DNA of 64,000 bases from Acanthosepion esculentum (Eukaryota > Mollusca > Cephalopoda > Sepiida > Sepiidae), in contig OZ038485.1 in the NCBI GenBank assembly GCA_964036315.1, positions 73,218,824 to 73,282,823 of the forward strand, written 5' to 3'. The notes under the pieces are model-generated. The model did not search any database, was not told the DNA's origin, and saw only the letters and a program-made list of their open reading frames with translations. The position numbers and the translations under genes were made by a program. Position 1 is the first letter of the stretch. Every line of letters starts with the position of its first letter. Below, piece after piece: positions 55,866 through 64,000 of the stretch.

Positions 55866-58040
55866 ATGGAGTCCGTCAAACACAACACTGTACATCGGAT
55901 TCAGACATCCGGATCTCCAGTTTTCTCATCCCCACGTAAATTAAGCCCGGATAAATACAAATTAGCGAAGGCTGAATTTCAGCACATGTTAGACCTCGGC
56001 ATTGTACGACCGTCATCCAGTCCCTTTGCTTCCCCACTCCACATGGTGCCTAAGACACAATCGGGGGCGTGTGAACCCTGTGGAGATTTTCGATGTCTTA
56101 ACGCACAAACTGTGCCAAACCTAGCAGACTTTGCAGTAACACAAATTGACCTAAGGAAGGCATTTTACCAAATTCCGGTAGATAGCAAAGACATGAACGA
56201 GCACATAGGTCATGTAACTCAAGTTTTCAAGCGACCCAACCACTTTGGTCTTAAAAATAAATGTGTGTTCGCAGTACCCAGGCTAGTCTTTCTCGGGCAC
56301 GAGATAGACGGTACTGTCATTACACCCGTCGCCGATAAAGTAAAAGCAGTACGGGATTTTCCTCTACCGACAACGCTTCGACAGCTTATTAGGACTAATC
56401 AATTACTACCGTCAGTTTATCCCTAAATGTTCACACATACTGGCACCCCTGACAAATCAACTCCGTAACCAGGGGAAACGCAACGCGAAAATTACACTCA
56501 ATGGTGAAGCTCTCAATGCATTCATTGAAGCCAAGCTTACTTATCTTTTACGACCGACGTTTCTTCAGAAGCAATCGGAGCTGTGTTACATCAGCATACA
56601 GGCGAGGTAACTAAGCCACTTTCATTTTTCTTTGTAAAACTTAGTCCTCCGCAAATTAAAAAAAAATACAGTACTTTTTCGCGTGAGCTGTTAGCTATTT
56701 ATACAGTCATCAAACACTTTCGCTTTCTCTTAGAGGGACGCAATTACACCGTTTTCACGAATCGTAAACCCCTTATTTATGCTTTACATGCTAAGAGCGA
56801 CAAATATAACCCTCGTGATTACCAACAGCTGGACTATATTTCCCAATTCACGACGGATATTCGATACATAAAGGGGAATCATAATATTGTAGCAGACACG
56901 CTGTCGCGCGCTACTATAATCAGTGCATCAATCAAACAACACCTAGATTTCGATACGTTAGCCGACGAGCAAAAAAGTGACGACACTCTGTCAGACCTTC
57001 AGCAGCAGGCATTTACTATGTGACACCAGTACAGGTCACCCCCGACCTTTGGTTCCTTCTTCCATGAGAAGGCAGATATTCGACCACTTCCACTCACTAT
57101 CACATCCTGGACGGCGGATTGCAACGAAGTTAATAGGTGAACGTTTCGTATGGCCTAGAATGAGTTCCGACATTAAACGCTGGGCCCAGAGTTGTGTCAG
57201 ATGCCAGCGAACTAAGGTACGCTGACACGTTAAATCACCGCCGGGACGATTCACAGAACCTGATGGCCGCTTTCAGTATCTTCATGTGGGTCCATTATCC
57301 GAAATGCACGGCTATCAATACAACTTAACGATAATTGACAGATTTACTCGTTGGCGAGTAGCCATCCATCTTCAGTCCACCACGGCAGAATCTGTTGCTA
57401 AGGCAATATTGCGGGAATGGATTTTCATTTTCAGTTGCCCCTAGGTTACAACGACAGACCGTGGTCCACAGTTCCAGTCGATATTATTCTCGGAATTCGT
57501 GAACTTGCATTCAACTCGACAACTGCATATCACCCTTGTGCAAATGGTCTTGTCGAGAGGTTCAACCGTCAACTTAAAGCCGCACTAACAAGTTCTGGCA
57601 CTACCCAAACTTGGCTGGAGAAACTACCGTTAGTTATGCTTTCATTACAAACCGTGATGAAGGAAGATCTTCAGTGGACTCCTGCAAATCTTATCTTTGG
57701 TACATCGCTCACGTTACCAAGTCAATTTCTGGACAGAAACACTACCACAGAGCCAACCTCTACTTTTATACACTACCTTCAACATAGAATGGCCGAACTA
57801 TCATTCACTCCAACACGAGTACACCCTAAGGAGATTTACCTTCCCAAATCCTTACATAACTGCGACTTCGTTAGACAAGACGCAGTAAAAAAAAACCGCT
57901 AACCCCTAATTACTCAGGACTTTTTAAAGTACTTTCACGACAACCAAATTATTTTACGATTCAGATATACAACGGCCAGTCGAACATCGCTATCGACCGT
58001 CTGAAACCGGCATATCTTGAGCAAGCTGCCAAACAACTTC
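55866..58040 (+). pseudogene. Gypsy-3 pol pseudogene, RT core deleted
   Basis: The reverse transcriptase begins SSPRKLSPDKYKLAKAEF and keeps SPFASPLHMV and TQIDLRKAFYQIPV. It then jumps to DSKDMNEHIGHVTQVFKR, so the stretch with the catalytic YxDD is missing. Reading shifts frame near 56390. RNase H (GAVLHQHTGEVTKPLSFF, YSTFSRELLAIY, ADTLSR) is at about 56570-56900. The integrase has a zinc domain (HSLSHPGRRIA, then CVRCQ) and a core with TTDRGPQF near 57448 in one frame and TAYHPCANGLVERFN in another, so a further frameshift separates the second Asp from the Glu. Stops lie at 57021-57023 and 57223-57225. Confidence 0.82.
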
Positions 58041-58442
58041 ATCCGGATCGACAGTAATCCAACATTCCGCAGCAACCAGCATCATCATCGTCAAACCAAA
58101 GTCAGCAGTCCACTTCACAATCAGAAACAGTTTACCAAAACAGGTAGGAGGGTGCATTGGCCTTCTAAGTATCGCTCCTACGTGACATATTAAAGAATTT
58201 TGTTATAATTTCTTTAATCTCCCATGGGGTGATGTGCAGATCTATTACGCACGAACATACATACATACATACATATATACATACAAAAATATAAATCACA
58301 TACAACACCAAGCATTCATTGGTTAATTAATCACCTCCTTAGTGAAATTGCAACTGCCAAACGAATCCACGACAGTTGAAACCATGCGCCAAACTTCTCA
58401 CTCACACACACCACTCACATGCTGAACATACCTTGTATATAC

Positions 58443-58956
58443 TGTTATAGACAAGCGTATGGTTGACAGAAATACGACAACAGCAGAAATAGATTTACGT
58501 GATTTATTTCAATAGGAACGTGTGGTTTTGGGACAGCAACCTTGTGGTATAGTTCATAAGCCGGCTGCCAATCATAGTAGTTCCCACTGGTTGGCGTGGC
58601 GTTCCTCCTGCTGACTGCCCAGACTGACCGTGACAGATCTCACCCCGGCCTCCCGTTGACTGCTTTGTACTTCCCCGTGTGACCCTTTTTATGATGTTTT
58701 TTATGGCTTAACGGGACCGAAAAACGACGCGAGTTTATAGGAGGGAAGCATTTTTATTGGTCGAAAAATAGAAGCACTTTGAAATATTATTTTATTTTTC
58801 GACCGGAACTCGTGCGTCGGGCCTATGAGTAAACGACGATAATGGTCATTTTGTGACGGGGCCTTGTCCCGTTCACATCCGACTCTCGCTCTTGAGTATG
58901 TTAGTTTTTTTTTGCCTGCAAATCAGCCGAGATATGTCTTATTTTATTTCATAACA
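58443..58956 (-). repeat. Gypsy-4 3' LTR
   Basis: On the plus strand it starts TGTTATAGACAAGCG and ends TTTCATAACA. It matches 63337-63844 with scattered substitutions and short indels (for example around 58520-58545), so the insertion is older than Gypsy-1. TGTTAT/ATAACA inverted ends are present. Confidence 0.9.
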
Positions 58957-58975
58957 AGGCTCCCCCAGATCTTGG
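58957..58975 (-). other. Gypsy-4 polypurine tract
   Basis: In element orientation GATCTGGGGGAGCCT lies directly before the 3' LTR. It is recognised by position and the G run. Confidence 0.65.
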
Positions 58976-59015
58976 TCTGATTTACAGTGAGCGTTATTTT
59001 TGTATATTTGGGTGA

Positions 59016-60252
59016 TTAATTCATGATAAAGTCTCTGAAGCGTGTGGGAAGTTGTCCTCGTGTTCTTCTTATTGGCATTTGTTTTGGTATGGAGGGATGT
59101 GGGGGAGAATGATCCTGGTGACTGTTACATGGTGGAGGCAGAGGGATTGTATTAGATAGATGTGTTGGACGTGGAGCCAGTCGTCGGATATGTGCACGGT
59201 GAATCCAGATTGTATCACTGTTATCGTTTTGCACCTGACATATCATATTGTTCGTTTTTATAATTTGTGTAATTTCCTATCCAGAGCAGATGAGAGGATT
59301 GGGCAACAGTTGAGTGTGGCCGGTGAAGTAAAACCTTGTCGCCAACTTGTATTGGGTCCTTGTATGTGAGGCGATTAAAGTTAGCTTCAAGTTTGTGGTC
59401 AGCTTCGTCGTTGGCCAGGGTGACGTGGTGGTGAACCTGCTTTAGCAGGGCATTAATTTGCATTCCATATGCTCCAGGATTGTCACTTGCGATTTCTTTT
59501 CTGTGTAGTGTAGGTAGGCCGATGTTGGGGTGACGGCCAGTTATGGCATAGTGCGGGGAGACACCGGTGGCGCTGTTGGTCGTGGCATTCATGGACGAAA
59601 TGACAGATTCTAGAACGTCTGTCCATTCACAGTTCCTGTCTTCGCATAACATATAAAGTGCGTTCTTTATCGTGCGATGTTGTCTCTCGATATTTCCTGA
59701 GCTTTGCGGGTGCCAAGGACAGTGAAGTTCTTGCGTGATTGACATCTGGTTACAGAATTGTCGATAGACTTCTCCAGTGAAGTGTGTGCGTCGATCAGAG
59801 GATACTGTGCGTGGAATCTCTCTGTGTCGAAGGAAGAACTGGTACAATCCGCGGGCGGCGTCGATAGCACGGTCTCTCGCGCATGGTATGGCTGTAAGGT
59901 GTCGGCTGAAGCTATCCAAGATGGTTAGGATGTAGCGTTTTCCCTTTGAGTTGGGCATTGTGACAAAGTCTATAAAGACGAGATCGAATGTCCTCTTTCC
60001 TCGTTTGCAGTGGCCAATGGGCCAGTGGGTACGTCTACCGTAGTTGCCCTTGCACTTAGCACACGTGTCGCAAGAATCGACATAGGCCTTGATGTCCCGG
60101 TTTTTGAATTCCCACCAGTAGCTGGAAAGGAGTTCTCGCATACGGGTAACACCTGAGTGGTTGTTGTCCTCGTGTGCCTGGTAGAGGTATCTGGATCGTA
60201 GTTTGTATGGTACAACCAATCTCGGAGAGTGTTTACTGTCTCTTATCATCAA
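59016..60252 (-). pseudogene. Gypsy-4 integrase
   Basis: Joins the cDNA to host DNA. A 343-codon open stretch (59221-60252) has an HHCC-like zinc domain (HEDNNHSG, then CDTCAKC), the first Asp in FIDFVTMP, the second in SSDRRTHFTG and Glu in GNIERQH. The last two are 35 residues apart, the canonical spacing. The C-terminal module begins with VGDKVLLHRP. The frame shifts near 59230-59246, and the remaining 70 codons (WIHRAHIRRLAPRP and a Pro-rich tail) continue in the next frame to 59016. Only that one break was seen, so it is the best-preserved part of this element. Confidence 0.87.
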
Positions 60253-61627
60253 AACGGAGGTGCCTGTTCTAGAAAAAATTGGTGCAAATGTTTTTTGAAA
60301 AGCGTAGCTCGGTGGTCGTCAGTATCGATATGGTGTTCGCTTGGAGTGGGTGACTGGAGGGCGCTGATGATCTTTGCCAGGGCGTCGTCCTTTTGTTGTT
60401 CATTTGCGATGCCGAAATGGTTGCAGATTCTCTCAGTGGGGATGGTTGTGGTAGAGTGATAGGCGAAGAATGCGTTGGTGACGCGCTTGTGGGTGCGGGC
60501 GTATTGTGGTGTGTTTTGGGAATGAGCTGTAAATCGTTAAACTCGCCGAGGCACCAAGATGGGATGTATACGCGGAGGTCTGAACCACTTATCTCGAATG
60601 TCCTCTCTGCCGGTGTAGGGTCGTTCGGGGGTTTCGTTTTCTTATGTCCGCAACCTCTGAAAACATATCTGACCTGATTTGTTCGTGAAGACTTGTCTAG
60701 GAATTGTCTGATCCACACTAAACGGCCGATAAGGCTTTGTAATTCCTTTTTTGATGTTGGAGGCTACATTTTCCTGATGGCACGAACGTATTCTGAATCA
60801 GCCTTGAAACCTTCACTGTTTACTATGCGTCCGAGAAATTTTGCTTCTGATGCGAGGAAGGAACATTTATCTGGATTCAGCTTGAGTCCGAATTTTCGGA
60901 GGGCGGTAAAAAAATTGTTCGCGGGAGAGTATGTACTCCCTAAATGTCCTAGCGTGGACCAGGTTGTCGTCGATATAGGAAGAAATGTTGTCACGGGATG
61001 TGACCGTGGCTAGGGCTTCTGCTATGCAACGGGAGAAGATTTGTCCGGCAGATGTAAGGCCGAAGGCCAGGCGCGTGTATTGATAGCATTGGTCCTTCCA
61101 TGTAAATTCTGTTTTGTATCGGTCTCGCTTTGCCAGTAGCCGCTGCGTAGATCGAGGGAAGTGAAATATCTGTTGCCTTTGCCGATTTTGTTGAACAAGT
61201 GGTCGATCCTTGGCATTGGGTAAGGGTCAAGATCGACCAAGACATTGTTGAGTTCTTTTAAAGTTAGCGACGACGCGAATCGATCCGTTTTTCTTGTGTA
61301 CGGCAAATACAGGGCTATTAAAGCCTTTGGGGTCGCTGCAGTTTTCAATGATACCTTCATCAGCCATGCGCTTGATTTCGGTATCAACGTCTGCTTCCAA
61401 AGCCTGGGCGATCGGGTGTTGTTTCTGGCTGCGAGACTGGCCGTTGGTTGGTATGCGGATGGGTCGGACGAATGTGCCTTTGCTGCTGCTTTCGGTGCCG
61501 ATAACGTCAGTGTAGCAGTGGCCTCTAGTTCGTCTCGGTTTGGGTGGTTTGGTAGCGATAGCCCCGTGCTATGCTTTAGCCAGGTTAGCTTTTGATCCAG
61601 TGTCTGGATGTTGGGCTGTAGTTCCAT
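60253..61627 (-). pseudogene. Gypsy-4 reverse transcriptase, RNase H apparently lost
   Basis: The reverse transcriptase reads PYPMPRIDHLFNKIG and YFTSLDLRSGYWQ in the frame ending at 61022, then shifts. The catalytic SYIDDN is encoded at about 60963-60985 in another frame, followed by FGLKLNPDKCSFLASEAKFL in the frame 60764-60994. A connection-like phrase (VWIRQFLD) follows at about 60700. Only about 450 bp separate this from the integrase, and that stretch encodes Pro/Ser/Thr-rich sequence with no RNase H motif (no TDAS, no DHKPL). Either RNase H was deleted or this copy descends from a lineage that lost it. Confidence 0.78.
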
Positions 61628-62146
61628 AGTAGGCTTATTTTGGATGAAGTCGGTTTGGGCGCCATATGCTGGATCGTTGGTTGACGATGACGGTGATATG
61701 ATTGCGGCTGTGTGTTGTGTATCCTGAGGAAAGTGTGTGTCTGAATTCTATAGTCTCATTTTGGTTGTCGATTAGATAGGAATCGAGCGTGTTGTGACAT
61801 AGGATATCTTGGCCGATCAGGATCTGTGTGGTTTGGGTACCAGCACGTTAACCTTTTTGAATGTGGGTGAGTCTCGCCTGCCGATGGTGATGTTGCAAGT
61901 CAGTTCGCCAAGGGCGGTGGTGCTGCCCTTGATTCCTTTTACTACGACGTCGGAGCGGGTCATGTGTTTCTTGGCTACTCTGTGTAACTGAGATATTGGT
62001 AAGATGCAGGTGGAGCATCCAGAGTCGAGCATTGCGACACCAGAGAAGGTGATGTCCCTGAAGTTGAAGGTGGACTGGACGAGCGGTGAATGGTGAGCGA
62101 GTCCTTGAAGGTTGAAGATGTGATGGCTGACGTAGGAGCACGGCAC
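61628..62146 (-). pseudogene. Gypsy-4 protease
   Basis: An aspartic protease with AMLDSGCSTCILP, a DSG variant of the usual DTG active site, and a C-terminal ILIGQDIL block that lies in another frame after the stop at 61817-61819. It sits between gag and reverse transcriptase as expected. One frameshift near 61820 separates the two blocks. Confidence 0.75.
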
Positions 62147-62152
62147 GAGGCA

Positions 62153-63306
62153 TCACATCTCGTCCTGCCCGAAGCGAAAATCCTGTTCCACATCATTTAT
62201 GGCTTGTATATTATCATTCGTTGCGGCGATATGGGCCTGTACCCGAGTGCGAGGTGGGAGGCGATAGAGGCAGTTGCGTCCATGGAGGCAGGGGCGACCT
62301 CTGAGGTAGTTTTTGCACACGCTGACTCGTGGTGTGTGCTGATGGTTTCTGCGTGTCGGATGGTGGCCATGTTCGGGAGGGTTGGTGAGGCCCGTCTGCT
62401 GTGGGTTTGGTTGCCTGCTGGGTCGAAGTCGCGCGTTTCTTTGGTTTGACCGCTGTGGTTTCTGTGTGAAATACACAGTGTCGTGTGAAGTCGTGTCTTT
62501 GGATTTTACACCGCGATCAAGGTATCTTTTAGCTTCGGAGGCTATGCCAATGGCTGAATAGTGGTTTTCCATTGTCTTGACAAGATGTGGGTAGAGGTTT
62601 GAGTTCCAAATTTTCACCTTTTCGCTCATTAGCATAGCGCCGATGATGGAAATAAGTCCATCGACTGTTAAGTCTGTATTTTTGTCTTTTTTGTATTTGT
62701 TTTTATGTGGACGGCTGCCTCTCTAAGGGTGTTTTCGAGTTGACCCGCGAAGTCTGTTAATTTTTTTCTGTCTCGCCGTTCCAGATCCCAGGGTTGAATG
62801 AGGTGTTGGAAGTTAGTCATCTGGCTTCCGTGGGCTGCTAATAAGTATTCCTTCAGTTGTTCAAAGGTGGATATATCTTGTTTTGAGTCAACCATCTGCT
62901 GAAAGATACTTTAGTCCAGTAAATCTTTAGAAGACTTGACGAATTCGCATTCCAGGCTGGAATAGGTGCTGAGTTCTGGCGTGACGTGGATTGTGCATGC
63001 TTTGTTTAGAGCCGTGATGAATCGGTTCACGTCGTGTCCAGGGTAAAAAGTTCTCTCTAGCTTCAATATGTCGCGTATAGTTTGTTGGCGCATCATTAAG
63101 CTGTAATCGCCGTTTGTTTGAGCGGTGGGAGGTGTTAAAGTAGTTGATGTTAGGGCAGTCAGCATGTAGTTTATGTCGGCTTGAATTTCTTGTATCGTGG
63201 CTTCGGAAGGCTGTGTTGGTCCTGTTTTCAAGTTGAATAGTAGTGTTTTCTGTTCCTTGATGAGAGTAAATAGTTCGGCTCGGGTGAAGCTCATGTAGTC
63301 GTCCAT
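62153..63306 (-). pseudogene. Gypsy-4 gag with CCCH-like finger
   Basis: Starts at the ATG at 63304-63306 (MDDYMSFTR), only 17 bases past the primer site, so the leader is very short. Capsid-like sequence follows (ERTFYPGHDVNRFITALNKA, then FEQLKEYLLAAHGS). An in-frame TAA at 62911-62913 and a frameshift in an A-rich run near 62690 break it. The last part (62153-62635) carries an Arg/Pro-rich stretch and CKNYLRGRPCLHGRNCLYRL. This is C-x8-C-x5-C-x3 with Leu where a CCCH finger would have His. No CCHC knuckle was found in any frame I examined. Confidence 0.75.
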
Positions 63307-63323
63307 ATTTCTCTTGCTGTACG

Positions 63324-63335
63324 CTTCTGACACCA
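63324..63335 (-). other. Gypsy-4 primer binding site, tRNA-Leu type
   Basis: In element orientation TGGTGTCAGAAG lies one base after the 5' LTR. It is complementary to the 3' end of a tRNA-Leu (CTTCTGACA plus CCA), a primer used by several Gypsy elements. tRNA identity is from general knowledge. Confidence 0.68.
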
Positions 63336-63336
63336 G

Positions 63337-63844
63337 TGTTATAAACAAGCGCATGATTGCAAGACAGAAATACGACAACAGCAGAAATAGATGTACGTGA
63401 TTTATTTCAATAGGAACGTGTGGTATAGTTCATAAGCCGGCTGTCAATCCGGGTTGATAGTAGTTCCCACTGGTTGGCGTGGCGTTCCTCCTGCTGTCTG
63501 CTGCTGACTGCCTAGACTGACCGTGACAGATCTCTCCCCCGGCCTTCCGTTGACTGCTTTGTACTTCCCCGTGTGACCCTTTTTATGGCGTTTTTATGGC
63601 TTAACGGGCACAAAAAACGACGCGAGTATAATTAGGAGGAAAGCATTTTTATTAGTCGAAAAATAGAAGCACTTTGAAATATTATTTTATTTTTCGACCG
63701 GAACTCGTGCGTCGGGCCTATGCGTAAACGACGATAATGGTCATTTTGTGACGGGGCCTTGTCCCGTTCACATCCGACTCTCGCTCTTGAGTATGTTCGT
63801 TTATTTGCCTGCAAATCAGCCGAGATATGTCTTATTTTATAACA
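63337..63844 (-). repeat. Gypsy-4 5' LTR
   Basis: On the plus strand it starts TGTTATAAACAAGCG and ends TTATTTTATAACA. It lies upstream of gag in element orientation and is followed by the target-duplication copy ATAC. Confidence 0.9.
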
Positions 63845-64000
63845 ATACTCACATAATCTTTTCTCACACAGCAATAGCTTTCAAGAACAAACATTACAAT
63901 AGACTCTCATGAACATTCTTCCAGTGAACTTGGAACACTAAAATAACAGTTAAAGAGAGACAACTCTTGGTTTATTCAACCTTTTCTTACTTAAATGCAT
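63845..64000. other. Right flank of Gypsy-4; no gene
   Basis: 156 bp of AT-rich sequence continuing the region into which Gypsy-4 inserted. Its start (ATACTCACAT) is the partner of the left flank ending GTATATAC. Confidence 0.5.

Larger units (their letters stand above)
54991..58442 (+). mobile_element. Gypsy-3: decayed Ty3/Gypsy element
   Basis: A plus-strand element with gag, protease-less pol remnants, RNase H and integrase in Ty3/Gypsy order. Upstream, an AATAAAG at about 55127 and a CATAACA at about 55207-55213 look like the end of a 5' LTR, followed by ATTGGAGACGATG where a primer site should be. Downstream, TGATGTGCAGATC near 58232 after a GGGG run resembles a 3' LTR start. A (CATA)n tract follows at about 58252-58286. 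The outer boundaries are approximate. The right end abuts Gypsy-4. Confidence 0.75.
58443..63844 (-). mobile_element. Gypsy-4: full-length but decayed Ty3/Gypsy element
   Basis: A minus-strand element of 5.4 kb with LTRs of about 510 bp at both ends and a perfect 4-bp target duplication, ATAC at 58439-58442 and 63845-63848. In element order: 5' LTR, tRNA-Leu-type primer site, gag, protease, reverse transcriptase, integrase, purine tract, 3' LTR. Gag, protease and RT are frameshifted; the integrase core is open. RNase H is not visible, which fits the short total length. Confidence 0.92.

Noticed and set aside
58252..58286. The (CATA)n tract as a possible target-site feature.
   Set aside because: It is an ordinary microsatellite within the remains of the Gypsy-3 3' LTR and does not coincide with any insertion boundary.

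Overview
This window is eukaryotic, heterochromatin-like DNA from a metazoan, most likely an invertebrate. It holds no recognisable host protein gene. Everything identifiable is a retrotransposon, a retrotransposon remnant, a satellite array or a microsatellite. The evidence for an animal is a Tx1/L1-type LINE, several Ty3/Gypsy lineages with tRNA-type primer binding sites, a BEL/Pao fragment, and a U2 snRNA-like fragment. I cannot name the species.

Layout. (1) 1-16600: a decayed minus-strand LINE whose ORF1 is split by a long Ty3/Gypsy element (Gypsy-1, 4571-15043, plus strand). Gypsy-1 has 1.7-1.8 kb LTRs, a tRNA-His-type primer site, a frameshifted gag, an intact 1164-codon pol and a small membrane-protein ORF downstream of pol. 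(2) 16601-24135: an AT-rich satellite of about 210 bp per unit, interrupted by a 285-bp solo LTR and a 1.26-kb unclassified insertion, both with 5-bp target duplications. (3) 24137-26900: fragments of Gypsy integrase, BEL/Pao pol and Gypsy reverse transcriptase, plus a (TA)n tract. (4) 26950-31365: a 51-bp satellite, about 85 units, each with a palindromic core. (5) 31366-33485: the 210-bp satellite again but inverted, so the 51-bp array lies between opposite orientations of one satellite. (6) 34100-35843: another decayed integrase, an LTR-like end, minisatellites and a (GT)n tract. (7) 35986-52634: a GC-richer satellite of about 260-330 bp per unit. It contains roughly 10-bp AGCTGGTC-type subrepeats, hairpins and higher-order blocks of about 1.47 and 3.0 kb. 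At its right edge is a reverse-strand match to the 5' end of U2 snRNA, part of which is also present in the monomers. (8) 53761-54990: very diverged relatives of the 210-bp satellite. (9) About 54990-58440: Gypsy-3, decayed, with the reverse-transcriptase catalytic core deleted. (10) 58443-63844: Gypsy-4, minus strand, with two LTRs and a perfect 4-bp target duplication. It has a tRNA-Leu-type primer site, a CCCH-like Gag finger, no visible RNase H and an uninterrupted integrase core.

How the parts relate: the nesting gives a partial history. LINE and solo-LTR insertions entered or abut the 210-bp satellite, and Gypsy-1 later entered the LINE. Gypsy-1 pol is the only long intact reading frame, so it is the youngest or best-preserved coding element here. 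The AGCTGGTC satellite shows unequal-exchange patchwork. The U2-like segment at its edge is the most unexpected signal. All family names come from motif recognition by eye; no database search was run.
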